Shown one piece after another: positions 13,273 through 23,691 of a DNA stretch of 64,000 bases. The stretch covers positions 304,501 to 368,500 of the forward strand of contig JACEFZ010016095.1 in NCBI GenBank assembly GCA_014155875.1, given 5' to 3'. The position numbers and the translations under genes are program-made. This stretch comes from Cepaea nemoralis (taxonomy: Eukaryota; Mollusca; Gastropoda; Stylommatophora; Helicidae). Under the pieces are notes generated by a model. It was not told the DNA's origin. It saw only the letters and a program-made list of their open reading frames with translations, and made no database searches. The stretch's first letter is position 1, and every line of letters begins with the position of its first letter.

Positions 13273-13861
13273 CTCATCTCATCTCATCTTATCTCATCTC
13301 ATCTCATCTCATTATGTTCCTCTTGTACCTTGCGGTGTCGAGGTGAAGTATAAACTGCGGGAGAGTGCCCGATTATGGGCTTCATGTATCGATATTCCCA
13401 TGTACTCTGTTATTCTCTGCATCCATCGTTTACGTGGTCGGCCTCTTCTTCTGTTTCCATCTGGTCTGTACATCATTGCTTGTTGTGGTATGCTGTTGAC
13501 TGGTAACCTACTTGCATGGCCAAACCATTTCACTTACTGCCTTCTAACCCCCACTTTAGTCCTGATTTCTTCATTTCTGATCTGATCTCTTCTTGATACG
13601 TTGAGTATTCTTCTCAGGAATCTCATTTCTGTTGTGATTTTTCTTTTCTCTGTTTCTGTCATTGTCCAGGTTTGGCATAGGTAGCATAGAGTTGGTAGGA
13701 AGATTGTGTTGTAAAGTGCTTTGTTACTAGTTATTGATACATGTTTGTTCTTTAGTATTAGTGCCATTTGTCCAATGAGTTGATTTGCCTTATTGCACCT
13801 ATTTTCGATCTCGTATTCTGATTTGCCATTTGATGATATTATACTTCCTAGGTACTTGAAG
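13273..13861 (-). pseudogene. LINE reverse transcriptase C-terminus and 3' tail
   Basis: On the minus strand the reading starts near 13860 with FKYLGSIISSNGKSEYE. It continues through NTIFLPTLCYLCQTW and EMRFLRRILNVSRRDQIRNE, the typical end of a LINE reverse transcriptase. A stop and frameshift near 13533 break it, and it resumes as WFGHASRLP...RRRGRPRKRWMQRI to a stop near 13312. The element ends in an (ATGAG)n tail (TCATC on the plus strand, from 13273). Two shorter 3'-end copies sit at 31322-31402 and 35174-35270. A SINE abuts its upstream side at 13862. It is broken and 5'-truncated, so no activity is expected. Confidence 0.88.
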
Positions 13862-14112
13862 CCGGTCTCCCTGGTCTAGGTGTTACACGACTTTCTCCGT
13901 AATCCCGTATATTCTCGTGAGTAACGTGATGTGTGTGAGAATAGGCAGCGGTTCGGTCCCTATCGGTAACTTACGGGGTATGTGAGCCGGTCGCTCAGAA
14001 AGCAATGGCAAACTACTGAGCGTAATCTTGCCAAGAAATCAACAGCAGCTGAAATATGCTGATATTGACTGCGACGTCATGTAAGGGATATGCAACATAA
14101 TAATCATAATAA
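13862..14112 (+). mobile_element. SINE family B, plus strand
   Basis: It starts 'gccggtctccctggtctagg' and passes through 'tttctccgtaatcccgta'. It contains the family core 'cagaaagcaatggcaaacta', then 'ctgatattgactgcgacg', and ends 'gggatatgcaacataataat'. The copy at 37401-37648 aligns along its full length. The same core is found in at least six other places in the window. It directly abuts the LINE fragment on its left, so it probably inserted into that LINE. Confidence 0.75.
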
Positions 14113-14436
14113 ACACAACTTTATAACGTATTTAGAAATCCACATATCACAAATAAACATGTATCAATTTAATATTAGACAGAGTTTATAGCAATACATT
14201 CTTACACATATGTAGGCACAATTTATAGTTGTTTAAATATAAATTTGATATGGCAACAAATTCAAATACCTAGTAGCTTTCATAACATTTTATTTGTGCG
14301 TGTGGATTAGCTTTACCTATTATCAGTGTCCCTCGCTATCAGGCCAACCCACTGCGATTTCTGAAGTATTTGTAATTTACATTCACAAGTAAAGGACGAG
14401 AAGTCAACACGTTAGTCCAACTTCCAGTGTAGAGGT
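14113..14436. other. AT-rich spacer without gene signal
   Basis: I see no repeat family or coding signal in this ~320 bp. Confidence 0.5.
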
Positions 14437-14516
14437 TGAACCCGCTACCTTGGCATCAGCACACCGGAAGTGTAAGAACGAGCGGTCTTATCCATTCGGC
14501 CACGCTGACATGGAAG
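14437..14516 (-). pseudogene. tRNA-like SINE head or tRNA pseudogene, minus strand
   Basis: The minus strand from 14516 reads 'gtcagcgtggccgaatgg', a good leucine/serine-type tRNA start with A box 'tggccgaatgg'. It ends in a B box 'gcgggttcaacctc' at about 14440. The intervening sequence is long, like a class II tRNA with a variable arm. The 3' acceptor strand does not complement the 5' one, so a functional tRNA is unlikely. SINE promoter or tRNA pseudogene remain possible. Confidence 0.55.
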
Positions 14517-14639
14517 TTGTAGATGAGGACTTAGCACGCATGGGAATGTCCTGAGTGCTGTCATGTTGGTTCTTTATTCAACTCAATTCAACTCAACTCA
14601 ACAATTCAACTTAACTCTGAAGGTGAAACGAATGTGATG

Positions 14640-15048
14640 TAATAAGTGAATCACTAAGCGTGATAAAGAAAGTACTGAAATGTTGTATATAACCTCGCCT
14701 ACTGTATGGCAGTGAATCATGGGGCGGGAACCAACAAACACCGGGAAGGTTAACCCGGTCAACAAATGCCCGCAGAAGTCGGATGTGTCGAACAAACTAG
14801 GAACAGCTTCCAACGACGGAGATGTGGTTTCTGAGGCGCATGTGGCGAATACTTTGCGCTAGAGATTAGTTAACAAAGAAAGTGGCTAATAGACGTGAAA
14901 CATTATATACAACTGTAAGGAAGAGGCAAAGAATGTTGTGTGTTACTCTAATTAGAAGATGGGTGTTGGAGAAGCTCAGCGGTAGAAGACACAACATAAT
15001 CAGACAGCGAGAGGTTATGTTGGGTGGTCTAACTGTTATGTTACACAC
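14640..15048 (+). pseudogene. LINE reverse transcriptase C-terminal remnant
   Basis: In shifting plus frames the pieces are PRLLYGSESWGG (about 14695), then EMWFLRRMWRI (about 14820), then TKKVANRRETLYTTVRKRQ (about 14880), and RQREVMLGGL to about 15030. This is the usual order at the end of LINE reverse transcriptase: YGSE-W, FLRR-LRI, RKR-LGH, GKR-GRQR. Several frameshifts and stops interrupt it. Related ends occur at 42976-43176, 43535-43690, 45930-46072 and 53030-53205. Confidence 0.75.
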
Positions 15049-15285
15049 GCATTGTTGTAGTGTTGCCTTCGGGTGTGGTTGTAGACAATATGATTGTTTC
15101 AACAAATGAGGCGCATTAAGTTTGTTTGTTTGTGGTCGTCTGAACAACTGATACATTTAGTGTGTCTTCTGGTGCCATTGTATGCCCATGGTAAGTGCAG
15201 TCCTGGCAGATTCTCTTTTATTTACACACTGTATTTTTATTACTAATATCGTTAGAAATACTATCTTGTGTGTAATACAATTATA
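15049..15285. other. spacer without gene signal
   Basis: AT-rich sequence follows the LINE remnant. Small open frames are present but none resembles a known protein. Confidence 0.4.
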
Positions 15286-15289
15286 TATT

Positions 15290-15400
15290 TATCTGTCTGT
15301 CTGTCTGCCTGCCTGCCTGCCAGCGTGCCTGCCTATCTGTCTGAATGTCTGTGTGTCTGTCTGTCTGTCTGTCTGACCATATCTATCTGTCCGTCTATAA
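15290..15400. repeat. (CTGT)n/(CTGC)n microsatellite
   Basis: An imperfect tetranucleotide tract, interrupted by 'agcgtgcctgcctat' and 'aatgtctgtgtgt'. Confidence 0.9.
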
Positions 15401-15420
15401 AAATGTATGTGTTTTTATTT

Positions 15421-15930
15421 AAATCACAATATACAAAACACTGATCAGACCAGTTGTGCTGTGTGGCTCTGAAACCTGGAGTACAACGAAAGGAGGCGAA
15501 GCCTTGCTACAAACCTTTGAGAACAAAGTTTTAAGACGCATCTTTGGACTCATTAGGGATACACAAAGTGGAGAGTGGAAAAGAAGAAGTAAAAAAGACA
15601 TTTATGATCTGTTTTAAGTCCCCGCTAATCACTGGTATCATGAAGGCTAATAGACTACAATGGCTGGGGCATAAAGAAAGAATGGAAGATAATAGGGAAA
15701 CAAACCTAGCTTACACTCAAAAAATAAATGACTTATTTTGGTCATCCACCGTTTTCTTGGTCTACCTCGGGGTCTACGGAGAGATAGACCAAGAAGACGG
15801 TGGAGAGATAATATATATACAGACCTACAAGCACTTGCAATCAACGACTGGCAAGAGAAGGTCAACCAGAGAGACGAATGGAGACGGATTGTATCTGCAG
15901 CAAAGAACCTCAATGGCTCGGAACGCTGAA
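15421..15930 (+). pseudogene. rearranged LINE C-terminus with internal palindrome
   Basis: The first part reads IYKTLIRPVVLCGSETWSTT, then FENKVLRRIFGLIRD and ANRLQWLGHKERMEDN, with one frame change near 15610. A second part (15783-15930) reads DRPRRRWRDNIYTDLQAL and ends NLNGSER before a stop, which is the expected last segment. Between them, 15746-15765 is the inverted copy of 15783-15803 ('ccaccgttttcttggtc' against 'gaccaagaagacggtgg'), making a hairpin inside the element. The 200-aa open frame that starts in this region continues into microsatellite and is not a gene. Confidence 0.8.
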
Positions 15931-15939
15931 GAAGAAGAA

Positions 15940-15940
<1 letters not shown>

Positions 15941-16009
<69 letters not shown>

Positions 16010-16030
16010 TATATATATATAATATTAATT

Positions 16031-16126
<96 letters not shown>

Positions 16127-16135
16127 GTCTGTGTG
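15941..16135. repeat. (TA)n followed by (CT)n microsatellite
   Basis: About 80 bp of TA dinucleotide is followed by about 100 bp of CT dinucleotide. It lies at the 3' end of the LINE remnant and may have grown from its tail. Confidence 0.97.
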
Positions 16136-17787
16136 TGTCTAACTGAATGTTTGTCATACTGGTTGTGTATGTGGTTGTTGATAGTGACAACGTTGTTACA
16201 GTTGATGTGTCTACCACTTACCTTTCAAATGTGTGTAAAACATACCGTTCCGGAGTGTGAAACATGCCGTCAGGGAGTGACAAATTTACTCATCAGTGTG
16301 AACACCACGGTCTCATTACAACAATAATGAAAACACAATTTAGAACTGAGATTATGCCACGCAATTTAGTATTGAGATTACTCAAAACATTCTCAACCAA
16401 TGAGATTCGAGCTGATCGCCGAAGCAGACGACAAGATGGCTGCAGTTTTAAGGAGATCTGTGGGAAGAAATGTCTGGGAAGACATGTTGTAGCGGAAGAA
16501 AGACCCGGAGAATTGACCTGCCCGTGTGAATTCTATGTAACGAAATGAAGCTGATTCACCGGAGTGAGAATTTCATGCAAATTACATCTGATGACGGGGC
16601 GGAAGAATATAAAAAATGTTCTGTTCGTGAATATGATTTGACTAAACAGGTTGTTAGGAAGTCTTCACACGAGATGGAACAGGAATTTCTGGAATCTGAA
16701 TCAAATGGAAGTGGAATAAACTATCTGATAATGAGAAATAGAGATCGATTCGGGTACGCCGAAAGTGTTCATGTTTTATTGCTACTACCGCAATTGCAGT
16801 TTATTATTCATAACATGTGTGTGTATACAAGATTACTGCAGAATAGCAATTGTGTTTGAGGTTCTAGTTATCATCATTAAAATCACATTCATTATCACTA
16901 CCACCATCACTATCTTAATCAACATGATCACTATCATCATCATGTAATACTTCTTTCGCAGTGCATCGCTCTCATCATAATAGTCCAGAAAGGTGTGAGA
17001 GATAGCACCATTACATTTTGTAGGCTTGAGAGCAAGGAGGTACGTTTGCCATTCTTCCTTCACATTGGCAAGAGACGAGCCTAGGCGACAAATACAGATT
17101 ATAGACCGTATGAAACTGACAAGTGAAGACATCTTGAAAGTAAATTTGACAAAGAAATTAACGAACAATACACAAAGTTAACGATAAAACATGGGGATAA
17201 ACAAAGACAAATGAGTAAGTTATGTCAAGAGGCGAAAAAAGCGAGGTTTGGGGAACACTGCGGGAAAATTGACAAACAAGACAACACTCAGAATACCACA
17301 TTAGGGCACACAGGTTATAATTATCTAACTAAGAGAAGAACCCATTTTTAACAGGTTGAATCAAAACCAAACATGAGAGAATCTCAATGGCCAAGGGGTA
17401 TATTGCAGATACGTGGTCCGTGGACTTCATAACGATTCGCCATGTAGTTTTTAATATACACAATAACGGCGAAGTATCACCAATTTTAAAGCTGGAAGCT
17501 CAAAAATGTCCTTAATCATGTGATCTGGCAAGACTGTCCGTGCAGCAAACATCACAGCTGGAATGATCAATGCCATAGAAAAGCATGACCAGGTCACCAG
17601 GCTGCCGAGGGGAATATGCCGCAGTGCCGAAGGACACTAGCCAAATCCCTCACAGTAAAAGTCAAGTAAGTACATGGCACTTTCACACACCCGGCTGCTG
17701 AAGGCAATATATGACACTAGAGAAATCTCTCACAGTAACAATCAAGTAACTACATGACACTTTCACACATGAAACGGACTGTGTATA
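16136..17787. other. 1.65-kb segment without recognisable gene
   Basis: There are several open frames of 60-111 codons on both strands, none with a recognisable domain. 16865-16945 is a short degenerate 'atcatcatta' microsatellite. The longest frames (16264-16548 and 16545-16859, plus) adjoin in different frames and could be a decayed coding sequence. I cannot name a family. Confidence 0.4.
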
Positions 17788-18002
17788 TGGTGCTATGCTA
17801 AGGCTGTGTCTAGACACTGGAGGTGTAATGAGGTCAGGATCACACGGGCTGCCTTCACTTCCCAGCGTATGCCCAGGTACCCGCTAGAGGCTGCGTCGAT
17901 ATGAGATTCCCCGTCAGTTTGAAACATACGCCTGGATGAGATTTAGACTCCCTGGCCGCAGGTCCGGCAGGCCAGGGCTAGCCATTACACGACCGCTGCT
18001 CC
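17788..18002 (-). mobile_element. SINE family A with tRNA-like head, minus strand
   Basis: On the minus strand it begins 'gggagcagcggtcgtgtaat', a tRNA-like head. The family body follows ('aaactgacggggaatctcat', 'cagcctctagcgggtacctg', 'ctgggaagtgaaggc'). It finishes near 'agcaccatatacacag'. The plus-oriented copy at 23395-23610 shows the same order. The B box is eroded ('gagtctaaatctc'). Confidence 0.7.
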
Positions 18003-18570
18003 CGATATAACTTCTGAATTATGTCTTTTGTGCGTGTGGTTTTTTTTCGATCGCTTTGAACTCTAGTGAACCCATATGTTAATTACAAGTACCTCAGAAG
18101 TCGGAGTGGGTTCACCTGTTAGCAGGGAAAGCTAACTCACACGCAAAAATCAGTCCAGCGTGGACTGCGTTCGTGTTCAAAGCGAGTCAGTTCGTAAAAA
18201 CTCCAGTTCGAACCGACATTGGAATTGTAAATGTCAGCAGACTTAAAGTGGGCCACGATACACCTGACCTTGACTTACCATGTCGATACACCTAATTTGA
18301 AGCACGATACAATTTACCTTGACATAAAATGTCGATAGACGCGACACAGTGACCTTGACATAAATGTCGAAAGACCTACAACGAAGCACGAGACAACTGA
18401 GCGTGACTTCTGTTTATAACTGCATGTTTGCGACTTTCATCTGGTCAGTCTTGACCTCATGGGAGAAATCCTGATGTCTGAAGTTTACGACATTCAGATA
18501 TATTCGCGTCTCAATCTGATTCTGCCATTTTCTTGTCACTTGAGAAATCTGAGAAGAAACTAGCTTCTGT
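18003..18570. other. spacer, with short 'gtcgata-acct' repeats
   Basis: 18250-18400 holds three diverged copies of a phrase like 'acgatacacctgaccttgac'. I see no coding signal. Confidence 0.5.
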
Positions 18571-18584
18571 CTAGTGTGTCAGAT

Positions 18585-19200
18585 GTCAAGTGACTGTTCA
18601 CACCAACATAACTCATGATGTGTTCTATATGACTGTTTCACCAAAATAAACTTATGACATGTTCTATGCGACTGTTTCTCCAGCATAACGTCATGATGTG
18701 TTCTATGTGACTGTTTCACCAACATAAAGTCATGAAGTGTTCTATGTGACTGTTTCACCAACATAACGTCATGACGTGTTCTATGTGACTCTTTCACCAA
18801 CATAACGTCATGTTTCACCAACATAACGTCATGACGTGTTCTATGTGACTGTTTCACCAACATAAAGTCATGATGGGTCTTATGTGACTGAGGATATGAG
18901 ATGTCAAGTGACTGTTCATACCAACATAACTCATGACGTGTTCTATATGACTGTTTAACCAAAAATAAACTTATGACGTATTCTATGCGACTGTTTCACC
19001 AACATAACGTCATAAAGTGTTCTATGTGACTGTTTCACCAAAATAAACTCATGACGTGTTCTAGGTGACTTTTTCACCAACATAAACTCATGACGTGTTT
19101 TAGATGACTGTTTTATCAAGATAAGCACAATACGTCCTGAGGTGACTGTTTAACAAACTTATGACGTGCTCTAGGCGAGTGTTTCACCAACATAATCTCA
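18585..19200. repeat. 39-bp minisatellite, about 15 copies
   Basis: The unit contains 'tgttctatgtgactgtttca' and 'ccaacataacgtcatgac'. At 39 bp it keeps a minus-strand frame open with a 13-residue repeat (QSHRTRHDVMLVK), which explains the 127-codon frame at 18579-18962. The array is interrupted near 18895 and becomes more diverged to the right. Confidence 0.92.
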
Positions 19201-19239
19201 TGACGTGATAAATGTGACTATTTACCAACATAAAAAACA

Positions 19240-20330
19240 GAGATGGGTAGATATCTGGGACATATTAGACAGCACAGATAAATAGATATCTGAGACGTAT
19301 TAGACAGCACAGATGAGTAGATATCTGGGACACGATGAGTAGATATCTGGGACACGATGAGTAGATATCTGGGACACGATGAGTAGATATCTGGGACACG
19401 ATGAGTAGATATCTGGGACACGATGAGTAGATATCTGGGACACGATGAGTAGATATCTGGGACACGATGAGTAGATATCTGGGACACGATGAGTAGATAT
19501 CTGGGACACGATGAGTAGATATCTGGGACACGATGAGTAGATATCTGGGACACGATGAGTAGATATCTGGGACACGATGAGTAGATATCTGGCACACGAT
19601 GAGTAGATATCTGGGATACATTAGACAGCACAGATAAGTAGATATCTGGGGCATATTAGTCAGCAGAGATGAGTCGATATCTGAGACAAAGTAGAAGTGG
19701 AGGTGAGCAGATATCTGGGGTATATTAGTCAGAGTTGAGTAGATATCTGGGACAAAGTAGAAGTGGAGGTGAGCAGATATCTGGGGCATATTAGTCAGAG
19801 TTGAGTAGATATCTGAGACAAAGTAGACAGCAGAGTTGAGTAGATATCTGGGACGTATTAGACAGCAGAGATGAGTAGATATCTGGGACACAGTAGACAG
19901 AAGAGATTAGTAGATATCTGGTACACAGTAGAGATGAGTAGATATCTGGGACACAGTAGACAGCAGAGCGGAGTAGATATCTGGGACACATTAGACAGCG
20001 CATATTATTAGATATCTGGGACACGTTAGACAGCAGAGAGGAGTAGATATCTGGGACACAGTAGACAGCAGAGAGGAGTAGATATCTGGTACACAGTAGA
20101 GATGAGTAGATATCTGGGACACGTTAGACAGCAGAGAGGAGTAGATATCTGGGACACAGTAGACAGCACATATTATTAGATATCTGGTCCACAGTAGACA
20201 GCAGAGAGGAGTAGATATCTGGTACAAGTAGATAGCAGAGAGGAGTAGATATCTGTGACACAGTAGACAGCAGAGATTAGTAGATATATGGGACACGTTA
20301 GACAGCAAAGATGGGTAATTCTCTGGAACA
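19240..20330. repeat. 22-bp array nested in a ~36-bp minisatellite
   Basis: 19317-19610 is a nearly perfect 22-bp array with the unit 'gagtagatatctgggacacg' plus two bases, about 13 copies. On both sides the unit is ~36 bp, adding 'agacagcagag'. Each unit carries the palindrome AGATATCT with an EcoRV site. The 208-aa minus-strand frame SQISTHRVPDIYSS... is the three-frame translation of the 22-bp unit (66 bp = 22 codons) and not a protein. Confidence 0.95.
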
Positions 20331-20424
20331 CACTAGACAACATTCGCGAGCAGAGATACGAGGACACACCAGATAACAGAGAACATAGATATCACAGAGA
20401 CACTAAACAACGGAAATCAGTAGT

Positions 20425-20590
20425 TGTAATCATGAAGTTACAAACCATCTATTGCGCAATGTATTGCCTGGCTTTAATCATGAAGACGCATACCATGTAT
20501 TGCCAAATTTATTGCCTGACTTGAATCATGAAGACACAAATCATCTACTGCACGATTTATTGCCTGGCGTATTTCACTTATCTCGTCAAA
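20425..20590 (+). repeat. three ~46-bp units holding the dispersed family D core
   Basis: Units share 'aatcatgaagacacaaatca' and 'cacgatttattgcctggc'. The last part also matches dispersed copies at 42205-42300, 47240-47325 and 50515-50570 (minus). The array may be a local expansion of that dispersed repeat. Confidence 0.7.
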
Positions 20591-20896
20591 CGCATACAGC
20601 ATATAATGAAGCAGTATAATGAATTATTTCAACCGGATTAAACAAACCACATAGTTATATATGTACTGCCAGGGTAGTTTTACAGAGACCATCAAGTCTT
20701 TCTGCTGACATAATTTGGTTTATCTGATATATCTGAGTAACTTTTGGTTATTTATAGTGAACAGCTCGCTGACATACTCTTTGTCTGTAACTTGACCAGA
20801 TTTGATTAAATTGTGTGGTATTGAAGATGGCGGAACTTTCCAGCTTTCGTAAAGGGGAAGAGACTTGCCAGACTTTTCAACTGTTAGATTCCTAAC
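20591..20896. other. spacer without gene signal
   Basis: About 300 bp of AT-rich sequence. 'gaagatggcgg' at 20823 is a plausible initiation context, but a stop follows within a few dozen codons. Confidence 0.4.
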
Positions 20897-21133
20897 CCGC
20901 GGAAGGATGTGCGCTGCTATTCTACCTGGTAATTGTCATTCAGTTCTGCCTGGCAGAAAGGGCTGGCATTGTCATGGAAATTGCACTTGGAATTGGCATA
21001 CGGGATATACAATTTCTTTCACCTATGGGATTGGTATGGGAGTGGTTTTGTATCTCAAAACTAGAACAGCGACATTGTACGTTCGGCCAATTTTGGATTG
21101 AGCCCGTCACGTGTGCGTTGTTTTACGTGGTCC
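20897..21133 (+). pseudogene. open segment of unknown origin in a possible retroposon
   Basis: A frame without an initial ATG is open for 78 codons. It starts PAEGCALLFYLVIVIQFCL and ends WIEPVTCALFYVVPT before TAA. It has a hydrophobic start and tryptophan/cysteine-rich middle, but I recognise no domain. Sequence to 21362 then leads into (AACT)n, as retroposon tails often do, so this may be part of an element. The overlapping ATG frame at 20865-21101 is less protein-like. The stop codon lies in a perfect hairpin (21121-21143). Confidence 0.3.
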
Positions 21134-21143
21134 CCACGTAAAA
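21121..21143. other. perfect 10-bp hairpin
   Basis: 'ttttacgtgg' and 'ccacgtaaaa' are exact inverted repeats with a three-base loop. The arms contain ACGTG motifs. No adjacent feature assigns a role. Confidence 0.6.
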
Positions 21144-21362
21144 TTAGTTGAAAGAATACTTGCAGTTTGGGGACCGCTGTTTCCTGGGATGGTAGCTTGG
21201 GTGGGTCACAGTGGCCATTTATGAATGCAGCCGAACAGCTGTTTAGACTTAAGGTTGTCTTTAAGGTTTCAAATTCGTCTGCTAATGTATCTTGTGTACA
21301 TATCCTTCGAGCACGAATAAACAGGGTCCATACTAGACCACGTTTGTAGAAACTCGAAACTC

Positions 21363-21462
21363 GAATAACTAACTAACTAACTAACTAAACTAACTAACTA
21401 ACTAACTAGACTAACTGACTAACTGACTGACTGACTGACTGACTGACTAACACTAACTAACT
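21363..21462. repeat. (AACT)n / (GACT)n microsatellite
   Basis: Tetranucleotide tract changing from aact to gact. It may be the tail of the element to its left. Confidence 0.95.
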
Positions 21463-22204
21463 AGGATAGACTTCGAGAGAGTATTAAACATTAACAGTTG
21501 TCGACGATGCCAGTGTAGGTGTTGTGTTGTATCCAGGGTGCTTGTGGTCTCCTAGTGTTTATGTGATAGGGTTTATTGTATTCCATGTAGCTGGTCCACC
21601 TGGTACTGCTGGTGTTATCCATGTAGTGATTGAGTAGACTGATCGCCGCTTATATTTCAATTATCTAATCTATATAGTGCTTTCCGTGTCATCAAGATAA
21701 TTGCCTGTTGTGTGGCACATTGCCCATTCACATAGTGCTGTAGACATCGAAAACTTGTAGTTAAACTGGGTTTGTGTGTGATCTTTACACGCTTGACACA
21801 CATGCTTATTTTATTACCGTTCCATCAATTATTTTAGCCATGTGCCTGTTGTTCCTCTCACTTGCATTGTTTCATGGGTTTAACCCTAAACTGAAGCGTT
21901 TGTTTAGCCAACACAATCTCTTTTGTTGTGGTTTCCTTGCCGAGACCACGATTCCAGCATCGATCTGTGATCTGCGGAGCGTACAGCAGTAATGCCAGCG
22001 TGATGTCTTGGTTTACCGCCGTTCTGTCTTGTTGATCTTACCGCTAGGGGTTAGAAGGGCTGGGTTTGTTTGTCTCAATTATGGATTACGTGGTTGCTGG
22101 TATGGTTGTCAGGGAACTAACTTCTCAAACTGAGCATGCTTGTTGTATGAAAAGTATTTCGTTGTTGGGACAGATCAGGGCTATTGTAAACTGTAATTAG
22201 CTGC
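21463..22204. other. 740-bp segment without recognisable gene
   Basis: Contains a 72-codon frame (21774-21992, plus) starting MCDLYTLDTHAYF, with a hydrophobic stretch IILAMCLLFLSLALF around residues 19-33. No homologue is recognised. It may be chance or a short membrane peptide remnant. Confidence 0.4.
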
Positions 22205-23385
22205 GTCGGGTGCATTCTGTCATTGTTGTACAGTCACAATACCTGTAACAACTGCCCCAGGGTCACCGTACGGTCTTGTGTCGGGAGCATTCTGTCATTG
22301 TTGTACCAGCACATTACCTGTAACAACTACCCCGGGTACAATCTTGTGTTGGGAGCATTCTGTCATTGTTGTACCGTCACATTACCTGTAACAACTACCC
22401 CGGGTACAGTCTTGTGTTGGGAGCATTCTGTCATTGTTGTACCGTCACATTACCTGTAACAACTACCCCGGATACAGTCTTGTGTTGGGAGCATTCTGTC
22501 ATTGTTGTACCGTCACATTACCTGTAACAACCACCCCGGGTACAGTCTTGTGTTTGGATCATTCTGTCACTGTTGTACCGTCACATTACCTGAAACAATT
22601 ACCCCGGGTACAGTCTTGTGTTGGGAGCATTCTGTCATTGTTGTAACGTCACATTACCTGTAACAACTACCCCGGGTACAGTCTTGTGTTGGGAGCATTC
22701 TGTCATTGTTGTACCGTCACATAACCTGTAACAACTACCCTGGGTACAGTCTTGTGTTGGGAGCATTCTGTCATTGTTGCACCGTCACATTACCTGTAAC
22801 AACTACCCCGGGTACAGTCTTGTGTTGGGAGCATTCTGTCATTGTTGTACCGTCACATAACCTGTAACACCTACCCCCAGTTTACCGTACTGTCTAGTGC
22901 AGGGAGCATTCTGTCATTGTACCGTCACATTACCTGTAACAACTACCCCCAGTTTACCGGATACAGTCTTGTGTTGGGAGCATTCTGTCATTGTTGTACC
23001 GTCACATTACCTGTAACAACTACCCCGGGTACAGTCTTGTGTTGGGAGCATTCTGTCATTATTGTACCATCACGTTACCTGTAACAACTACCCCGGGCAC
23101 AGTCTTGTGTTGGGAGCATTCTGTCATTATTGTACCGTCACGTTACCTGTAACAACTACCCCGGGTACAGTCTTGTGTTGGGAGCATTCTGTCATTGTTG
23201 TACAGCACATTATATGTAATAACTACCCCGGGTACAGTCTTGTGTTGGGAGCATTCTGTCATTGTTGTAAAGCACATTATATGTAACAACTACCCCGGGT
23301 ACAGTTTTGTGTTGGGTGCATTCTGTCATTGTTGTACAGCACATTACCTGTAACAACTACCCCGGATACAGTCTTTTGTTGGGAG
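22205..23385. repeat. 68-bp minisatellite, about 17 copies
   Basis: The unit includes 'gggagcattctgtcattgtt', 'gtaccgtcacattacctg' and 'aacaactaccccgggtacag'. Most units are close to identical. The first unit and one near 22880 carry a variant 'cccagtttaccgta' in place of 'ccgggtacag'. Successive starts at 22347 and 22415 give the 68-bp period. Confidence 0.95.
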
Positions 23386-23394
23386 CCGAAGTTA

Positions 23395-23610
23395 ACCGCT
23401 CGTCTGTCTGCCTGGTGGTCAAGTGTTCGAACCCTTACCGCTAGGGATTTCAGAAACTGACAGGGCTCCCATATCGATCCAGCCTAAAATAGGAACCAGG
23501 AAATCTCTCTGGAAGGAAAGTCGGCCGGTGCGACACCGACCACATCAGCCACCCAGTGGCGGTTGGTCTATAAACAATATATGTGAGCACCATATACCAG
23601 ATGTGCCATG
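23395..23610 (+). mobile_element. SINE family A, plus strand
   Basis: The head contains 'cctggtggtcaagtgttcga', an A/B-box-like region. The body reads 'aaactgacagggctcccata', 'tcgatccagcctaaaatagg', 'gaccacatcagccaccc' and 'ggttggtctataaacaa', and ends 'agcaccatataccag'. It matches, in order, the minus copies at 11868-12005, 17788-18002 and 30668-30796. It separates two large satellites (68 bp and 21 bp). Confidence 0.78.
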
Positions 23611-23658
23611 GAGGCGTGTGACAGGATACTTGTCTTGGACGTGGGTGTTTGTTTCGCT

Positions 23659-23691
23659 GGGGGGGGGGGGGGGGGGGAAGGGGGGGGGGGG
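23659..23691. repeat. poly-G tract
   Basis: About 30 G's broken by one AA. Length errors are likely here, and the tract can form G-quadruplexes. It marks the left edge of the 21-bp array. Confidence 0.9.

Noticed and set aside
14437..14516. Functional leucine tRNA gene
   Set aside because: The 5' half is tRNA-like, but the 3' acceptor does not complement it and no clean anticodon arm can be drawn.
15544..16146. 200-codon plus-strand gene
   Set aside because: The frame joins LINE remnant, a foldback and then (TA)n/(CT)n microsatellite. Its Tyr-Ile and Ser-Leu tail is microsatellite translation.
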